Below are positions 11,489 to 20,189 of a stretch of DNA of 64,000 nt, piece by piece. The notes under the pieces were generated by a model, which did not search any database, was not told where the DNA came from, and saw only the letters and a program-made list of their open reading frames with translations. Position 1 is the stretch's first letter, and each line of letters begins with the position of its first letter. The position numbers and the translations under genes were made by a program. Source of the stretch: Leptospira bandrabouensis (GTDB lineage: Bacteria > Spirochaetota > Leptospiria > Leptospirales > Leptospiraceae); the NCBI RefSeq assembly GCF_004770905.1, contig NZ_RQHT01000014.1, forward strand, positions 1,426,001 to 1,490,000. Reading direction: 5' to 3'.

Positions 11489-12385
11489 CCTTGTTATGTT
11501 GATACTGAAACTTCTGTCGGCACTTTGTCCGCTAAAGTCTTTAGTTTGAACTTTGATGACATTTTCTCCTGCCTTTAAATTCAAAACTCCCACCAAATAC
11601 CTGTCTTTAAAAAAAAGATCATCAAAACTATGGCCTTCTTTTGTTTTCCATTTCCCATCTTCAAATCGAAGGGATTCGAAATTTGCCTGTTTGTAAGCCT
11701 CTCCATTAAAAAGGAATTTTACTTCCTTAATCCCTCTCCTTTGGCTATTTTTAATTCCCCCATCAATGATACTGACAGTCAGTGGGAAGGCTTTGGATAC
11801 ATTGATATTGTCGCCATCATTTAAATTGGTGTAATTTTCTCCCACATGGATGAAGAGGTTGGCTATTTGGGGAGGCATATTGTCTTCTACGGGAGGAAGG
11901 TAGGTCAGAGGATCGAGAAGTGTTTTTCCATAGTCCTTCCCCAAAACAAAGTGAAGGTGGCCCCCAGTAGAGTGTCCTGTATTCCCGGAAATTCCAATGG
12001 TATCCCCAGCAGAGACTTGTTTGCCTGTCCTAACTTTCTCGTTTCTTGTGCCACCTAAGTGGTAGTAACCGCTCACATAACCGTTTTTATGTGCAATCCA
12101 GACAATGTTCCCGGAACCACGTTCCTCTTCGAAAGGATCATCTTCCGCATAACGGGAGTATAGTATAAATCCTTGGCTCATACTTTTAACCGGTTGGAAA
12201 ACGGAAGAAATATCCAAACCATTGTGGAAGTGGTCTTTTCTGGATTCACCAAAGGTACTTGTGATAAGACCTGGCAGTTCCAAACCTTGGATGGGCCAAA
12301 CAAATTCCGGTTTTATATCGGAGACTGGTTCCTCTGCGAAAATAAAACTTGCCAAGAGACTGAATACTACAACAATACTTCTCAT
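11471..12385 (-). CDS. Exported M23-family metallopeptidase (LytM/NlpD-like)
   Basis: The 304-residue protein starts with a signal peptide (RSIVVVFSLLASFIFAEE) and carries an M23 peptidase domain at about residues 40-165. Zinc-ligand motifs are HNGLDI and, later, GHLHFVLG, with GNTGHSTGG between them. The C-terminal 130 residues look like a beta-sandwich and may bind a partner or the wall. Family members cleave peptidoglycan cross-bridges; substrate here is inferred. The start at ATG 12385 has AGGAG upstream. It is divergent from the sigma-factor gene by 45 bp, and its last codons form one arm of a strong hairpin. Confidence 0.88.
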   Translation of the reverse strand: MRSIVVVFSLLASFIFAEEPVSDIKPEFVWPIQGLELPGLITSTFGESRKDHFHNGLDISSVFQPVKSMSQGFILYSRYAEDDPFEEERGSGNIVWIAHKNGYVSGYYHLGGTRNEKVRTGKQVSAGDTIGISGNTGHSTGGHLHFVLGKDYGKTLLDPLTYLPPVEDNMPPQIANLFIHVGENYTNLNDGDNINVSKAFPLTVSIIDGGIKNSQRRGIKEVKFLFNGEAYKQANFESLRFEDGKWKTKEGHSFDDLFFKDRYLVGVLNLKAGENVIKVQTKDFSGQSADRSFSINITRISGGN

Positions 12386-12430
12386 GTTTAGAGAAGTCTC
12401 CTGGCAGGTTCCTTTTTTGGAAAGTAGATA

Positions 12431-13348
12431 ATGAAACAGACTTCTTATACCACTGAAGAAATTTTAGAGATTGTCAAAGCATGTGGTGCCGGCGATGAGA
12501 AGGCACTCCGCACTTTTTTTGATATTTATTCCCAAGACATATACAATTTCCCAATTCGAGTCTTTCATCTGAGCGAGGATGATGCTTCCGACTATTATAT
12601 TTATGCTTTTGAAAGGTTAAAAACGGGGAAACGTTTCAAAAGTTTTGTGGGAAAATCTAGTTTTAAAACCTGGTTTTTTTCGGTTTTGAGAAACTTACTC
12701 ATCGATTGGCAACGCACCAAACGCGAAGTCAAAACCCAAACCATTTCCAAAGTCAATAAAGAAGGGAAAGAATACAGCACCATCGAGGACGAACCAGACA
12801 AGAGATCCGAGGCTTTGGCTTTGGCCATTGATGTGTCGGACCAGTTCCATTCCGTACTATCCACAATCAAAATTGAAAACCGCGTAGTTTTTAAACTCTC
12901 CTTTGTTTATTACCTGCATTTGGATCCAGAAGAGGTTCATTATATCGCTGAAAAAACAAACCGGTCTGAGGAAGAGATCCGACTTGAAATTTTGAGACTC
13001 AGAGAAGAACTTTCTGGCCGTGAAGAAGAAAATTTAAAAATGGAAGATAAAATCACATCTCTGTATTTGAATATTCTGGATTTGAAGGAACAAAAAAAAT
13101 CAAAGGCCCAAGGGGATTCCGTAGAAGCCCAATATTATAAAGAGAGACTGGACCATGCTTTGTCCAAAAAGTATGAGCAGAGAAAGAAATTAATCGAGAA
13201 AAAACAAAAAGGCCATTTTCTTGTCCGAACCCCTTATCGAGAGATTGCCAAAATCTTAGGGATTTCCGAAGGTGGTGTCAGTGTGACCTTGCTAAGAGTT
13301 CTCGAAAAAATGCAAAAAAAAATGCATTCGATGGCTGGAGAGGGCTGA
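12431..13348 (+). CDS. ECF-like RNA polymerase sigma factor with a long central insertion
   Basis: Residues of about 15-105 read as sigma region 2 ([19 protein letters not shown], then [20 protein letters not shown]). A C-terminal helix-turn-helix ([20 protein letters not shown]) reads as region 4. Between them lies a charged, coiled-coil-rich stretch of roughly 130 residues, which is much longer than in a typical ECF sigma (about 180-200 residues in total against 305 here). GGAAAG precedes ATG 12431. The next genes follow at 36 bp (beta-sandwich protein), 12 bp (CHAT peptidase) and a 4-bp overlap (Cys-cluster protein), so this sigma probably heads and may control its own operon. Confidence 0.82.
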   Translation: MKQTSYTTEEILEIVKACGAGDEKALRTFFDIYSQDIYNFPIRVFHLSEDDASDYYIYAFERLKTGKRFKSFVGKSSFKTWFFSVLRNLLIDWQRTKREVKTQTISKVNKEGKEYSTIEDEPDKRSEALALAIDVSDQFHSVLSTIKIENRVVFKLSFVYYLHLDPEEVHYIAEKTNRSEEEIRLEILRLREELSGREEENLKMEDKITSLYLNILDLKEQKKSKAQGDSVEAQYYKERLDHALSKKYEQRKKLIEKKQKGHFLVRTPYREIAKILGISEGGVSVTLLRVLEKMQKKMHSMAGEG

Positions 13349-13384
13349 TTTCCTTCGTCATACTTTAAGAGAGCGGAGTTTGAC

Positions 13385-14095
13385 ATGGAAGATCAGGGTT
13401 TTAACGTAGAGACGATGGAGCTGGCTAGAGAGATTTTTATCCGAGGCGAATTTCCGAGTGAGGGTGAGTTGCAAAATCATCCCAATTTACAGGAAGCTTT
13501 CTTGTTTTGTGAGGAGACCTTCTTTGCTCATTTACGGCAAGAGACTGTGTCGGAACACCCTTTCGCCGAATCCTTGGATCTAACGAAAGCCGAGTTGGTG
13601 ATGACGAAAGCGCCACTTCCTTTGCCAGAATTTTTAAAAGAATATACCCGCCAAAATTTGATCCTGCCTGAAAAGAAAGACAGTTTGATCGTTCGACTCA
13701 CTAAGTCAGGGATTCGAGTGATCGATAGTCTTGTGGAATCTTTACAAATTCGGGAAAGTTTGGAATTTGCTCCCTCTATGCGTTCTGCTTCGGCAGAGGT
13801 TAGTTCTGGTGATGCGAATGCGGTTATCTTTGAAGAAACCACTAGCGAAAACCAAAAGTTTTATTATCAAATTGTAAAAGAAAACCAGGGAGAGGTTTAC
13901 CTCTCGGTGAAGGCAGAAGGAACTCCGGCTTTTCAACAAGTGAACTTACGTAGAGAAGGAAGGTTTATTCTTTCTAGTAAAATCGGCTTAGAAGGGAGTG
14001 CGAGTTTTTCAGGTTTAGTCCCAGGTAGTTACACCATAGAGTTTGTTGGTCCTGGCCAATCAAAATCGTTTGACTTGTCTATCCTAGTTGGATAG
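13385..14095 (+). CDS. Uncharacterised protein between sigma factor and CHAT peptidase
   Basis: No family is recognised with confidence. The 236-residue product has no signal peptide or membrane helix. The N-terminal half is acidic and helical (ELAREIFIRGEFPSEGEL). The last 80 residues look like a beta-sandwich of the transthyretin or carboxypeptidase-regulatory kind (SASFSGLVPGSYTIEFVGPG). The position between a sigma factor and a CHAT peptidase suggests a regulator or adaptor, such as an anti-sigma or substrate-like protein. That is inference: no zinc-binding anti-sigma motif (HxxxCxxC) is present. The ATG at 13385 gives the only sensible start. Confidence 0.65.
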   Translation: MEDQGFNVETMELAREIFIRGEFPSEGELQNHPNLQEAFLFCEETFFAHLRQETVSEHPFAESLDLTKAELVMTKAPLPLPEFLKEYTRQNLILPEKKDSLIVRLTKSGIRVIDSLVESLQIRESLEFAPSMRSASAEVSSGDANAVIFEETTSENQKFYYQIVKENQGEVYLSVKAEGTPAFQQVNLRREGRFILSSKIGLEGSASFSGLVPGSYTIEFVGPGQSKSFDLSILVG

Positions 14096-14107
14096 GTTCA
14101 TGGGAGC

Positions 14108-15925
14108 ATGCTCTCCCTAATCATCGATAGAGTTGGTAACGTAAATATCTTCAATGTTTTGGAAGACCATCTTCCTGTAGAAGAATCCCATATTCAGTCT
14201 ACGCTAGACGATGATTTAATATTAGAATATTTAGGAGAAGTGGAAAGACTTGTCCACGTTTCTCAATCGGTTCTTTCCAAACCAAACCAAATTCTCAATG
14301 CGGATATCTTACAAGATTTAAAAATCCTTGGTGAAACCTTTTACCAACAGTTTTTTCCACAATCGATTATTGAAAAATTAAAAAATACAACCAAACATAG
14401 CATACATTTTAATATTGATCCAACCCTTGCTTTAGTTCCTTGGGAATTATTACATGATGGAACCAGTTTCCTTTCTGACAAGTTTAGGATTGGAAAAACC
14501 ATTCGAGGTGGGTTACACCGTCCTACACACCATGAAAACAGAAAGATCAAAATGCTCATCATTGCCGATCCGACAGAAGACCTTCCTCATGCGCAAAAAG
14601 AAGGTGAGGTTTTGTTTTCTGTTCTTAGCCAAAAGGTTCCTACACATCTTTTAGAGTTAGAATTTATAGGTGGCAAACAGGTCACCAAACTAAAGTTACT
14701 TTCTCTAATAAAAGATAAACATATCATACATTATTCAGGACACCTTCATTTTTCGGATGATTCATTGGAGAACGGTTGGTTATTATCTGACGGAAAAGTA
14801 TTAAAAGCACGTGAAATTAAATCAACTGGCATTGATACTGATTTAGTATTTTCCAATTCTTGTATGTCTGCAAAGTCAGCCGGCAAAAAATTAAATACAA
14901 ATGTGATGAACCAGTATGCAGGTGCATTTTTGACTGCCGGTATCAAAACTTTTGTCGGTACCAATTGGGAAATTTTAGACAATGAAAGAACCATCGATTT
15001 TACCGTAAGGTTTTATACTTTTTTGTTTTCTGACAAATCAGTAGGTGAGTCTTTGTTTTTGTCCAAAGAATTTGCAAGACGGAACTATCATGCCAATGAT
15101 TTAACTTGGGCAAACTATGCATTGTATGGTAATCCAGATTTTTCTTTATTTGTAAAAGAAAGAAGAAATTTCCATTCAGCAAAGATTTTAAATCCAACAT
15201 CAGTATTAGAATTTTATCCTACACCGATTGCCGTTGCTTATTCCAAGTTAGTGAACTCAGGAAAATCGAAAACAACTGGTAAAAACAATATCCTCGGTTT
15301 GGCTAAGTTGTTTGAAGCAATCAGTCAAGTGGTTGGGATGATGGTGTTTAGTGATCATGCCGCCCATGCAATGAACAAATCAATACCAAATAACCCTGAT
15401 GATGCGGTTACCTTAAGGAAATGGTGGGAACTTGTCTACGGATGTGTTTGGGATTTTCAAAAACTAAAAATTGCAAGTATTTTAGAGTTGGCATTACCTG
15501 TTTTACACGAACAAAAAGAAACTATTTTTAAAATTGTAGGATGGATGGAATCTTGGGAAAGAGATGAAATCCAAGAAGAAGAAATCGAATCTTACCAAAT
15601 CATTCTCCAGTTCTTTTTAGAAAATATGTTACTTGAGTTTTCCGAATTAGAAAAAGTAAGTATTCTTCTTGTTTCAGAAAATCATAATCCCCATTTTTAT
15701 TTTAAAGGGATTAAACCTGCCTACTTGTATCCATCTTCTCCTGGATCCAAAGACAAATTACAAGAACAACTTTCTAAACACAAAGGAAACCTTGTCCTTT
15801 TACATGAAAGTCGTAAAATTGTGATTCCTTTTCCCACTTACTTTAAAGAAAAAAAAGAAACTGGGGACTTGGAACTTGTCTTTAATGGACTTACTCCTTT
15901 TGTTTTAGGAGCTAAGCAGAATTGA
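14108..15925 (+). CDS. CHAT-domain (caspase-like) peptidase
   Basis: Residues of about 100-345 form a CHAT domain, a clan-CD caspase-like cysteine peptidase. The histidine motif is IIHYSGHLHF (catalytic His probably 212) and the cysteine is Cys252 in LVFSNSCMSA. LVPWELLHDG and the terminal WANYALYGNP are also family hallmarks. About 95 residues precede the domain and 255 follow it; the C-terminal part is unassigned. There are no TPRs and no signal peptide, so it is probably cytoplasmic. The ATG at 14108 has GGGAG unusually close upstream. It sits in an operon with a sigma factor, which suggests signal-triggered proteolysis linked to transcription; this is inference. Confidence 0.88.
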   Translation: MLSLIIDRVGNVNIFNVLEDHLPVEESHIQSTLDDDLILEYLGEVERLVHVSQSVLSKPNQILNADILQDLKILGETFYQQFFPQSIIEKLKNTTKHSIHFNIDPTLALVPWELLHDGTSFLSDKFRIGKTIRGGLHRPTHHENRKIKMLIIADPTEDLPHAQKEGEVLFSVLSQKVPTHLLELEFIGGKQVTKLKLLSLIKDKHIIHYSGHLHFSDDSLENGWLLSDGKVLKAREIKSTGIDTDLVFSNSCMSAKSAGKKLNTNVMNQYAGAFLTAGIKTFVGTNWEILDNERTIDFTVRFYTFLFSDKSVGESLFLSKEFARRNYHANDLTWANYALYGNPDFSLFVKERRNFHSAKILNPTSVLEFYPTPIAVAYSKLVNSGKSKTTGKNNILGLAKLFEAISQVVGMMVFSDHAAHAMNKSIPNNPDDAVTLRKWWELVYGCVWDFQKLKIASILELALPVLHEQKETIFKIVGWMESWERDEIQEEEIESYQIILQFFLENMLLEFSELEKVSILLVSENHNPHFYFKGIKPAYLYPSSPGSKDKLQEQLSKHKGNLVLLHESRKIVIPFPTYFKEKKETGDLELVFNGLTPFVLGAKQN

Positions 15926-16632
15926 GTTTATGCCATCCGGAAGTTGGGAACGTCTCTTGTGGTGCCTGCTGTGGTTTATTTAATTTAAAACTCCAACCAA
16001 AAGAATTTAAAACACTTTTGTTAGAAAGAACTTCCGAATTTCAGTCTACCGTAGATTTTGAAGTTCGTCATACCTTTCCAATATACCGTAAAGAAAGGGA
16101 AACGAAAGAAGTTTTCATTCCTAAAAAAGATGAGATGACTTACAATTGTCCCTTTTTGGGATACGTAGATAGCGCCAAACAACGAATTGGTTGTATGATT
16201 CATCCCATTTTTACGGGAGACCCAAAAAGCCAAAATTTTTCTTTTTATGGTGCTTCCATTTGCCAAGCCTATGATTGTAAAAACAAAGAAAGTGCATTGG
16301 CTGATCTTTGGGAAACTTTCTTTGTGGAAGTGGCAAAAGACTCGGTTGAGTATTCTTTTTTATCCGCAGATCATATTTTTTCCAGTGCAATCGAAAGGTA
16401 TTTTCAATTGATTCACCTAAATATTGATTCTATGTTTCAAGAGTTTCGTTTAGAACTTATGGATTTGTTTCGAACGAGGTTACAAACTTCGGCGGAAAAA
16501 AATTTCACATCCTTTGAAATCAATTATGAGAGTTTTTCTGATCTTGAAGTTTTGGAAGATTATTTTACCAAAGAGTTGGGAGATTTTTGGAAAGAGTGGA
16601 AAGAAGGTTTTAGTAAAAAAAATCCCGGATAG
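15922..16632 (+). CDS. Cys-cluster protein (YkgJ-like putative metal-binding)
   Basis: The 236-residue protein has cysteines 4, 13, 16 and 17 at the N-terminus (VSCGACCGLF), then CPFLG, GCMIHP and CQAYDC motifs. This arrangement resembles the YkgJ/UPF0153 family, thought to bind zinc or an Fe-S cluster; function is unknown. It begins at TTG 15922, which overlaps the CHAT-gene stop by 4 bp, with AGGAG about 9 bases upstream. That makes translational coupling likely. The C-terminal 100 residues are helical and unassigned. The stop codon is inside the left arm of the terminator that follows. Confidence 0.75.
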   Translation: MSLCHPEVGNVSCGACCGLFNLKLQPKEFKTLLLERTSEFQSTVDFEVRHTFPIYRKERETKEVFIPKKDEMTYNCPFLGYVDSAKQRIGCMIHPIFTGDPKSQNFSFYGASICQAYDCKNKESALADLWETFFVEVAKDSVEYSFLSADHIFSSAIERYFQLIHLNIDSMFQEFRLELMDLFRTRLQTSAEKNFTSFEINYESFSDLEVLEDYFTKELGDFWKEWKEGFSKKNPG

Positions 16633-16650
16633 AGGTCTTATCCGGGTTTT
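16624..16650. terminator. Bidirectional intrinsic terminator
   Basis: CCCGGATA (16624-16631) pairs with TATCCGGG (16639-16646) across a 7-nt loop. It is followed by TTTT on the plus strand. On the minus strand the stem is followed by a T-run of eight. It therefore ends both the sigma/CHAT operon and the phasin-like gene. Confidence 0.85.
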
Positions 16651-16669
16651 GATTGGAATAAATTTTTGC

Positions 16670-16936
16670 TTAAGCTTTTGATGTAACAGTTGCTACTTTT
16701 GCTTTTGTTTCAGCAACAACAGTGTTTGCTTTTCCGATGATAGTTTCTACTTGAGAAATTCCTTCTTGAAGGTATTTTCTAAGATTAACAGAAACTTCGC
16801 TTTGGTCTTGCGCACCTTTTGCTGCTAAGTTTTGGAATCCTGAGCTGATTTCAGAAATTGCTTTTTCTGCTTCTACTTTTGCAGTGTTTACTGCGCCTAG
16901 GATGAAGTTTAGTCCGTCTTTTACTTGTTGTTCCAT
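16670..16936 (-). CDS. Phasin-like small helical protein
   Basis: The 88-residue product is alanine-, lysine- and glutamate-rich and almost entirely amphipathic helix (VKDGLNFILGAVNTAKVEAE; later GISQVETIIGKANTVVAETK). It resembles phasin-family proteins that coat polyhydroxyalkanoate granules, although small coiled proteins of other kinds look similar. The start at ATG 16936 is preferred over ATG 16942 because AAGGA lies 9 bases upstream of the former and too close to the latter. The longer frame to 17065 runs through the promoter. Two matching palindromes sit 29-61 bp upstream and are a plausible operator. Confidence 0.65.
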   Translation of the reverse strand: MEQQVKDGLNFILGAVNTAKVEAEKAISEISSGFQNLAAKGAQDQSEVSVNLRKYLQEGISQVETIIGKANTVVAETKAKVATVTSKA

Positions 16937-16964
16937 TTTCATTTTTCCTTTTCGGTTTAATTTT

Positions 16965-16997
16965 GTGCGATGCACTACCCCTTTTTGTGCGGTGCAC
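16965..16997. promoter_or_regulatory. Paired palindromic operator, 22 bp centre to centre
   Basis: GTGCGATGCAC (16965-16975) and GTGCGGTGCAC (16987-16997) are near-identical copies of GTGC-N3-GCAC, each a palindrome. Their centres are exactly 22 bp apart, about two helical turns, so two dimers could bind the same DNA face. They lie between the divergent phasin-like gene and mtnA. The core TGC-N3-GCA resembles sites described for PhaR-type phasin repressors in other bacteria; that link is from memory and unproven here. Confidence 0.55.
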
Positions 16998-17056
16998 ATG
17001 GATTCGTCAACCCGTTTTTGTATTTTTTTTCCGTATCGCACCAAAAAAGTGGATCG

Positions 17057-18130
17057 ATGACTCACCCGGAATTTTTACCCATCCAGTGGAAATCGACCTA
17101 CTTAGAACTTCTCGACCAACGTATTTTGCCAGGGAAAAAGGAATTTTTAAAATTATCCACCGCCGAAGATACTATTGTTGCCATTCGTGAAATGGCGGTT
17201 AGGGGAGCACCAGCCATTGCCATTACCGGAGTTTTCGCACTCACCTTAGGCGCCAAATCTAAGTCAGGTGGTGTCACTGAAAAAGAAACTTTGCAATTGC
17301 TTTCCTCTGTACTTGAATCTCGTCCCACTGCCGTCAATTTGAGTTATGCGATTCGAGAAGCAAAACACAGAATCCAAGAAGTCAAGGATTGGGAAACCAT
17401 AGCCAAAATTTGGGAATCGTATGGTTTGGAAATGATGAAAGACGATTTGGCAGCAAACAAGGCTTTGGGGGAAAATGGAGTTTCTTTATTCCCAGAAAAC
17501 CAATCTGAGTTTCATATCATCACTCATTGTAATACGGGAGCACTCGCGACAGCTGGACATGGAACAGCTCTTGGGGTCATTCGAAGTTTACGTGATGCTG
17601 GAAAGAAAGTAGTGGTTTATGCGGATGAAACTAGACCATTTTTGCAAGGATCTAGGCTTACTGCCTTTGAGATGATGGAAGAGGGAATTGAATGTTATAT
17701 CATCACAGATGGAATGTCTGGGTGGTTGATGAATCATAAAAACATTGATGCGGTGCTCGTTGGATGTGACCGGGTGGCAGCAAATGGAGATACTGCCAAC
17801 AAAATTGGAACTTACAATTTAGGGATTGTTGCCAAAGAACATGGAGTTCCCTTTTATGTTTGTGCTACCAAAGATAGTTTTGATCTAAATTTGAAATCAG
17901 GCGAAGAAATTCCTATTGAAATGAGAAAAGAATCAGAAGTGACACAATTTGATTTTTTAAAAGATGCCGATGGAAAGTATTTATTTCCCGAGGGAAAAAC
18001 CTCACCTTTGGGTGCAAGGGCTCTCAATCCATCTTTTGATATCACGAAAGCACACTTAATTAAAAACTTTATCACAGAATTCGGATGTTTTCCTCCTTCA
18101 GAGATTTCTGATCGTCTAAAGAGTGTATGA
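17057..18130 (+). CDS. mtnA: S-methyl-5-thioribose-1-phosphate isomerase
   Basis: MtnA converts methylthioribose-1-phosphate to methylthioribulose-1-phosphate in methionine salvage. The 357-residue protein has the family motifs MAVRGAPAIAITGV, THCNTGALATAGHGTALGV (catalytic Cys) and VGCDRVAANGDTANKIGTY (catalytic Asp). ATG 17057 is chosen because it gives the usual N-terminus (THPEFLPIQWK). The frame extends to 16970, but that part overlaps the operator region. The gene overlaps msrA by 4 bp (ATGA). No other salvage gene is nearby. Some MtnA homologues also isomerise related sugar phosphates. Confidence 0.93.
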   Translation: MTHPEFLPIQWKSTYLELLDQRILPGKKEFLKLSTAEDTIVAIREMAVRGAPAIAITGVFALTLGAKSKSGGVTEKETLQLLSSVLESRPTAVNLSYAIREAKHRIQEVKDWETIAKIWESYGLEMMKDDLAANKALGENGVSLFPENQSEFHIITHCNTGALATAGHGTALGVIRSLRDAGKKVVVYADETRPFLQGSRLTAFEMMEEGIECYIITDGMSGWLMNHKNIDAVLVGCDRVAANGDTANKIGTYNLGIVAKEHGVPFYVCATKDSFDLNLKSGEEIPIEMRKESEVTQFDFLKDADGKYLFPEGKTSPLGARALNPSFDITKAHLIKNFITEFGCFPPSEISDRLKSV

Positions 18131-18636
18131 CGGAATTTGCAATTTTAGGCGGTGGATGTTTTTGGTGTACGGAAGCTGTTTATCTTAGGATACCAGGTAT
18201 TCTGTCTGTTACCTCTGGATATGCAGGTGGTTCCAATCCCCATCCGACCTATAAAGAGATTTGTACTGGCACGACTGGTCATGCAGAAGTGATAAAAATT
18301 GAATTTGATCCAGAAGTGATTTCTTATTCTAAAGTATTGGAAATCTTTTGGAATTCCCATGATCCCACTACACTCAATAGACAGGGGAATGATGTCGGGA
18401 CACAATATCGTTCTGTTATTTTTTATCTAAATGAAAAACAAAAAGAATTAGCTGTAGAATCAAAAAGAAAACATGCCTATTTATTTCCTGATCCCATTGT
18501 GACAGAAATTTCCGCGGCCCCAGAGTTTTATCCTGCGGAAGAGTACCACCAGAATTATTTTACTTTAAATCCGCAAAATCCCTACTGCCATTATGTAATT
18601 TTTCCCAAATTAAAAAAACTGGGTTTAAAACTATAA
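18127..18636 (+). CDS. msrA: Peptide methionine-S-sulfoxide reductase A
   Basis: MsrA reduces the S-epimer of methionine sulfoxide in damaged proteins. The active-site motif GGGCFWCTEAVY is near the N-terminus, and SGYAGGSNPHPTYKEICTG, GHAEV and EYHQNYF follow, all standard for the family. The 169-residue length is typical of a single-domain MsrA without an MsrB fusion. The ATG overlaps the mtnA stop by 4 bp, so the pair is co-translated, which groups a methionine-salvage enzyme with a methionine-repair enzyme. It ends 11 bp before the convergent FapA gene. Confidence 0.95.
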   Translation: MTEFAILGGGCFWCTEAVYLRIPGILSVTSGYAGGSNPHPTYKEICTGTTGHAEVIKIEFDPEVISYSKVLEIFWNSHDPTTLNRQGNDVGTQYRSVIFYLNEKQKELAVESKRKHAYLFPDPIVTEISAAPEFYPAEEYHQNYFTLNPQNPYCHYVIFPKLKKLGLKL

Positions 18637-18647
18637 TCGTAGTAAGG

Positions 18648-20189
18648 TTATTTCCCTTTAAAAGCGGTTAACATAGCTTTTTCTTGGTTTGGAAAGAAAT
18701 TCATCACAAACGCAGTTTGAGCTTTTGTAATTTTTTCCACTTGTCTTCTGTATTTGATGACCGCACCTGGGTGGGCAGTATTTCGTACAACCACTTTAAC
18801 ATTGTCTTGGTTGTAACGTGCCCCTTTTAGTTCTTCTATTTTTGATCTGAGTAATTCTACGGTTTTGTTTTTTTTCTGATAAGCATCGAAGATTTCTTTG
18901 AACTTTTCTTTTCTGGCATCATCTAATTTTCCACGAGATCTTTGTACCACTTCTTTGATTTTTTGAATCTCTGGTACAAGTGCTTCTAACTCTCGTTCAA
19001 ATTCAGCAAGTCTAGAACTCCCTTCCGTTAACAGTCTATCATTTTTGAAATGAAATCCTACTTCTACAATGGTATCCATCTGTGCAGTGGAACCAAGAGA
19101 AGATACAGTAATTCCTTGGTAAGAAATGATATCTGATCCAATGATAGAGGAAGATTCTCCCGTTAGGATTACATTTCCTAAACAAAGGATTCTACTTCCT
19201 AAAATAAAATTTTCAACAATACAATCTCCATCAATTTCGAGATTGGCATTTTCAATGAATTTCGCGCGAAGATCACCTTTGATGCGAATGACACCTTTGC
19301 CTTTCGCTTTCACTCCACCTTTGACTTCTAAGTCTTCACCCACAACTACATCGGATGATTCTACGTTTCCATCTAAATATAAAGAACCTTGGCAATTAAC
19401 AATGGCACCTTCTTCGATGGTTCCTTTCACTCGGATGGTTCCTTCAAAGTTGATATTACCGGTTCCAAGGCCAATGTTACTTTCAATATTTAATTCAGGA
19501 GAAACAGTGAGAGATGTGTCTGTAGAAAACACAACTCCACTGAGAGATGCAAAATATTCTTTGAGTTGGCGACCTGGTTTTTCTGGATCTTCCACGGTTT
19601 TTGGAAGGACGTTTTTTCCTAAGGTAAGCCTTGGTCTATCGATGGGATTAGGATAAATTGGATTTCCTAAAACATCAATTCCTTGTTCGCCGGCAATTCC
19701 TTCAAACAAGGTAGCGAGTCTTTCGCCTTCTTTAACGTGTACATATTTATTGATATTTCTATAATCTGCGGACCCGTCATCTTTCAAAACAACACGTTGT
19801 GCTCTAGGAAAATAAAATTTAATCCAACCACTTTCGCCTTGTTTGGCGGGTTTCCCTTCAGCTACTTTAAAATTAAAATCTTCTTTTACTTTGGTGGGAT
19901 CTTTCAGGATTTTGTCGATTTCGATGGCGGCTTTGTCTACCTCTTTCATCAAAATCCGATCTCTATGAATGGAAGCATTGTCCAGAGCTTCGTAAATTAA
20001 TATATTGCTCATCGAACCGCCTAACAACCATATTGGTTTTGTAACCAAAGTTGCTGTAAGCCGATCCTCGGAGATTTGGATTTTCAGTCCCCGTTCCGGA
20101 TTGAAGTCCGGTGCATTTTTAACGTCCATTCTGTTAAAAGTATCGGCATATTTTTTAGGAGAAACGAGAATTTCTATCGATTCAGCCAA
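18648..20189 (-). CDS. FapA-domain (DUF342) protein
   Basis: The 513-residue protein matches the FapA/DUF342 architecture. An N-terminal region of about 170 residues ends in the VKEGERLATLFEGIAGEQG segment. It is followed by a right-handed beta-helix of polymer-forming type (NINFEGTIRVKGTIEEGAIV, LEVKGGVKAKGKGVIRI) and a C-terminal coiled coil (about 400-470). Such proteins are common in flagellated bacteria and are linked to polar or envelope scaffolding; the role here is not known. The start is TTG 20189 with GGAAG 9 bases upstream. It overlaps the upstream hydrolase gene by 16 bp, as last gene of a four-gene operon. Confidence 0.8.
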   Translation of the reverse strand: MAESIEILVSPKKYADTFNRMDVKNAPDFNPERGLKIQISEDRLTATLVTKPIWLLGGSMSNILIYEALDNASIHRDRILMKEVDKAAIEIDKILKDPTKVKEDFNFKVAEGKPAKQGESGWIKFYFPRAQRVVLKDDGSADYRNINKYVHVKEGERLATLFEGIAGEQGIDVLGNPIYPNPIDRPRLTLGKNVLPKTVEDPEKPGRQLKEYFASLSGVVFSTDTSLTVSPELNIESNIGLGTGNINFEGTIRVKGTIEEGAIVNCQGSLYLDGNVESSDVVVGEDLEVKGGVKAKGKGVIRIKGDLRAKFIENANLEIDGDCIVENFILGSRILCLGNVILTGESSSIIGSDIISYQGITVSSLGSTAQMDTIVEVGFHFKNDRLLTEGSSRLAEFERELEALVPEIQKIKEVVQRSRGKLDDARKEKFKEIFDAYQKKNKTVELLRSKIEELKGARYNQDNVKVVVRNTAHPGAVIKYRRQVEKITKAQTAFVMNFFPNQEKAMLTAFKGK

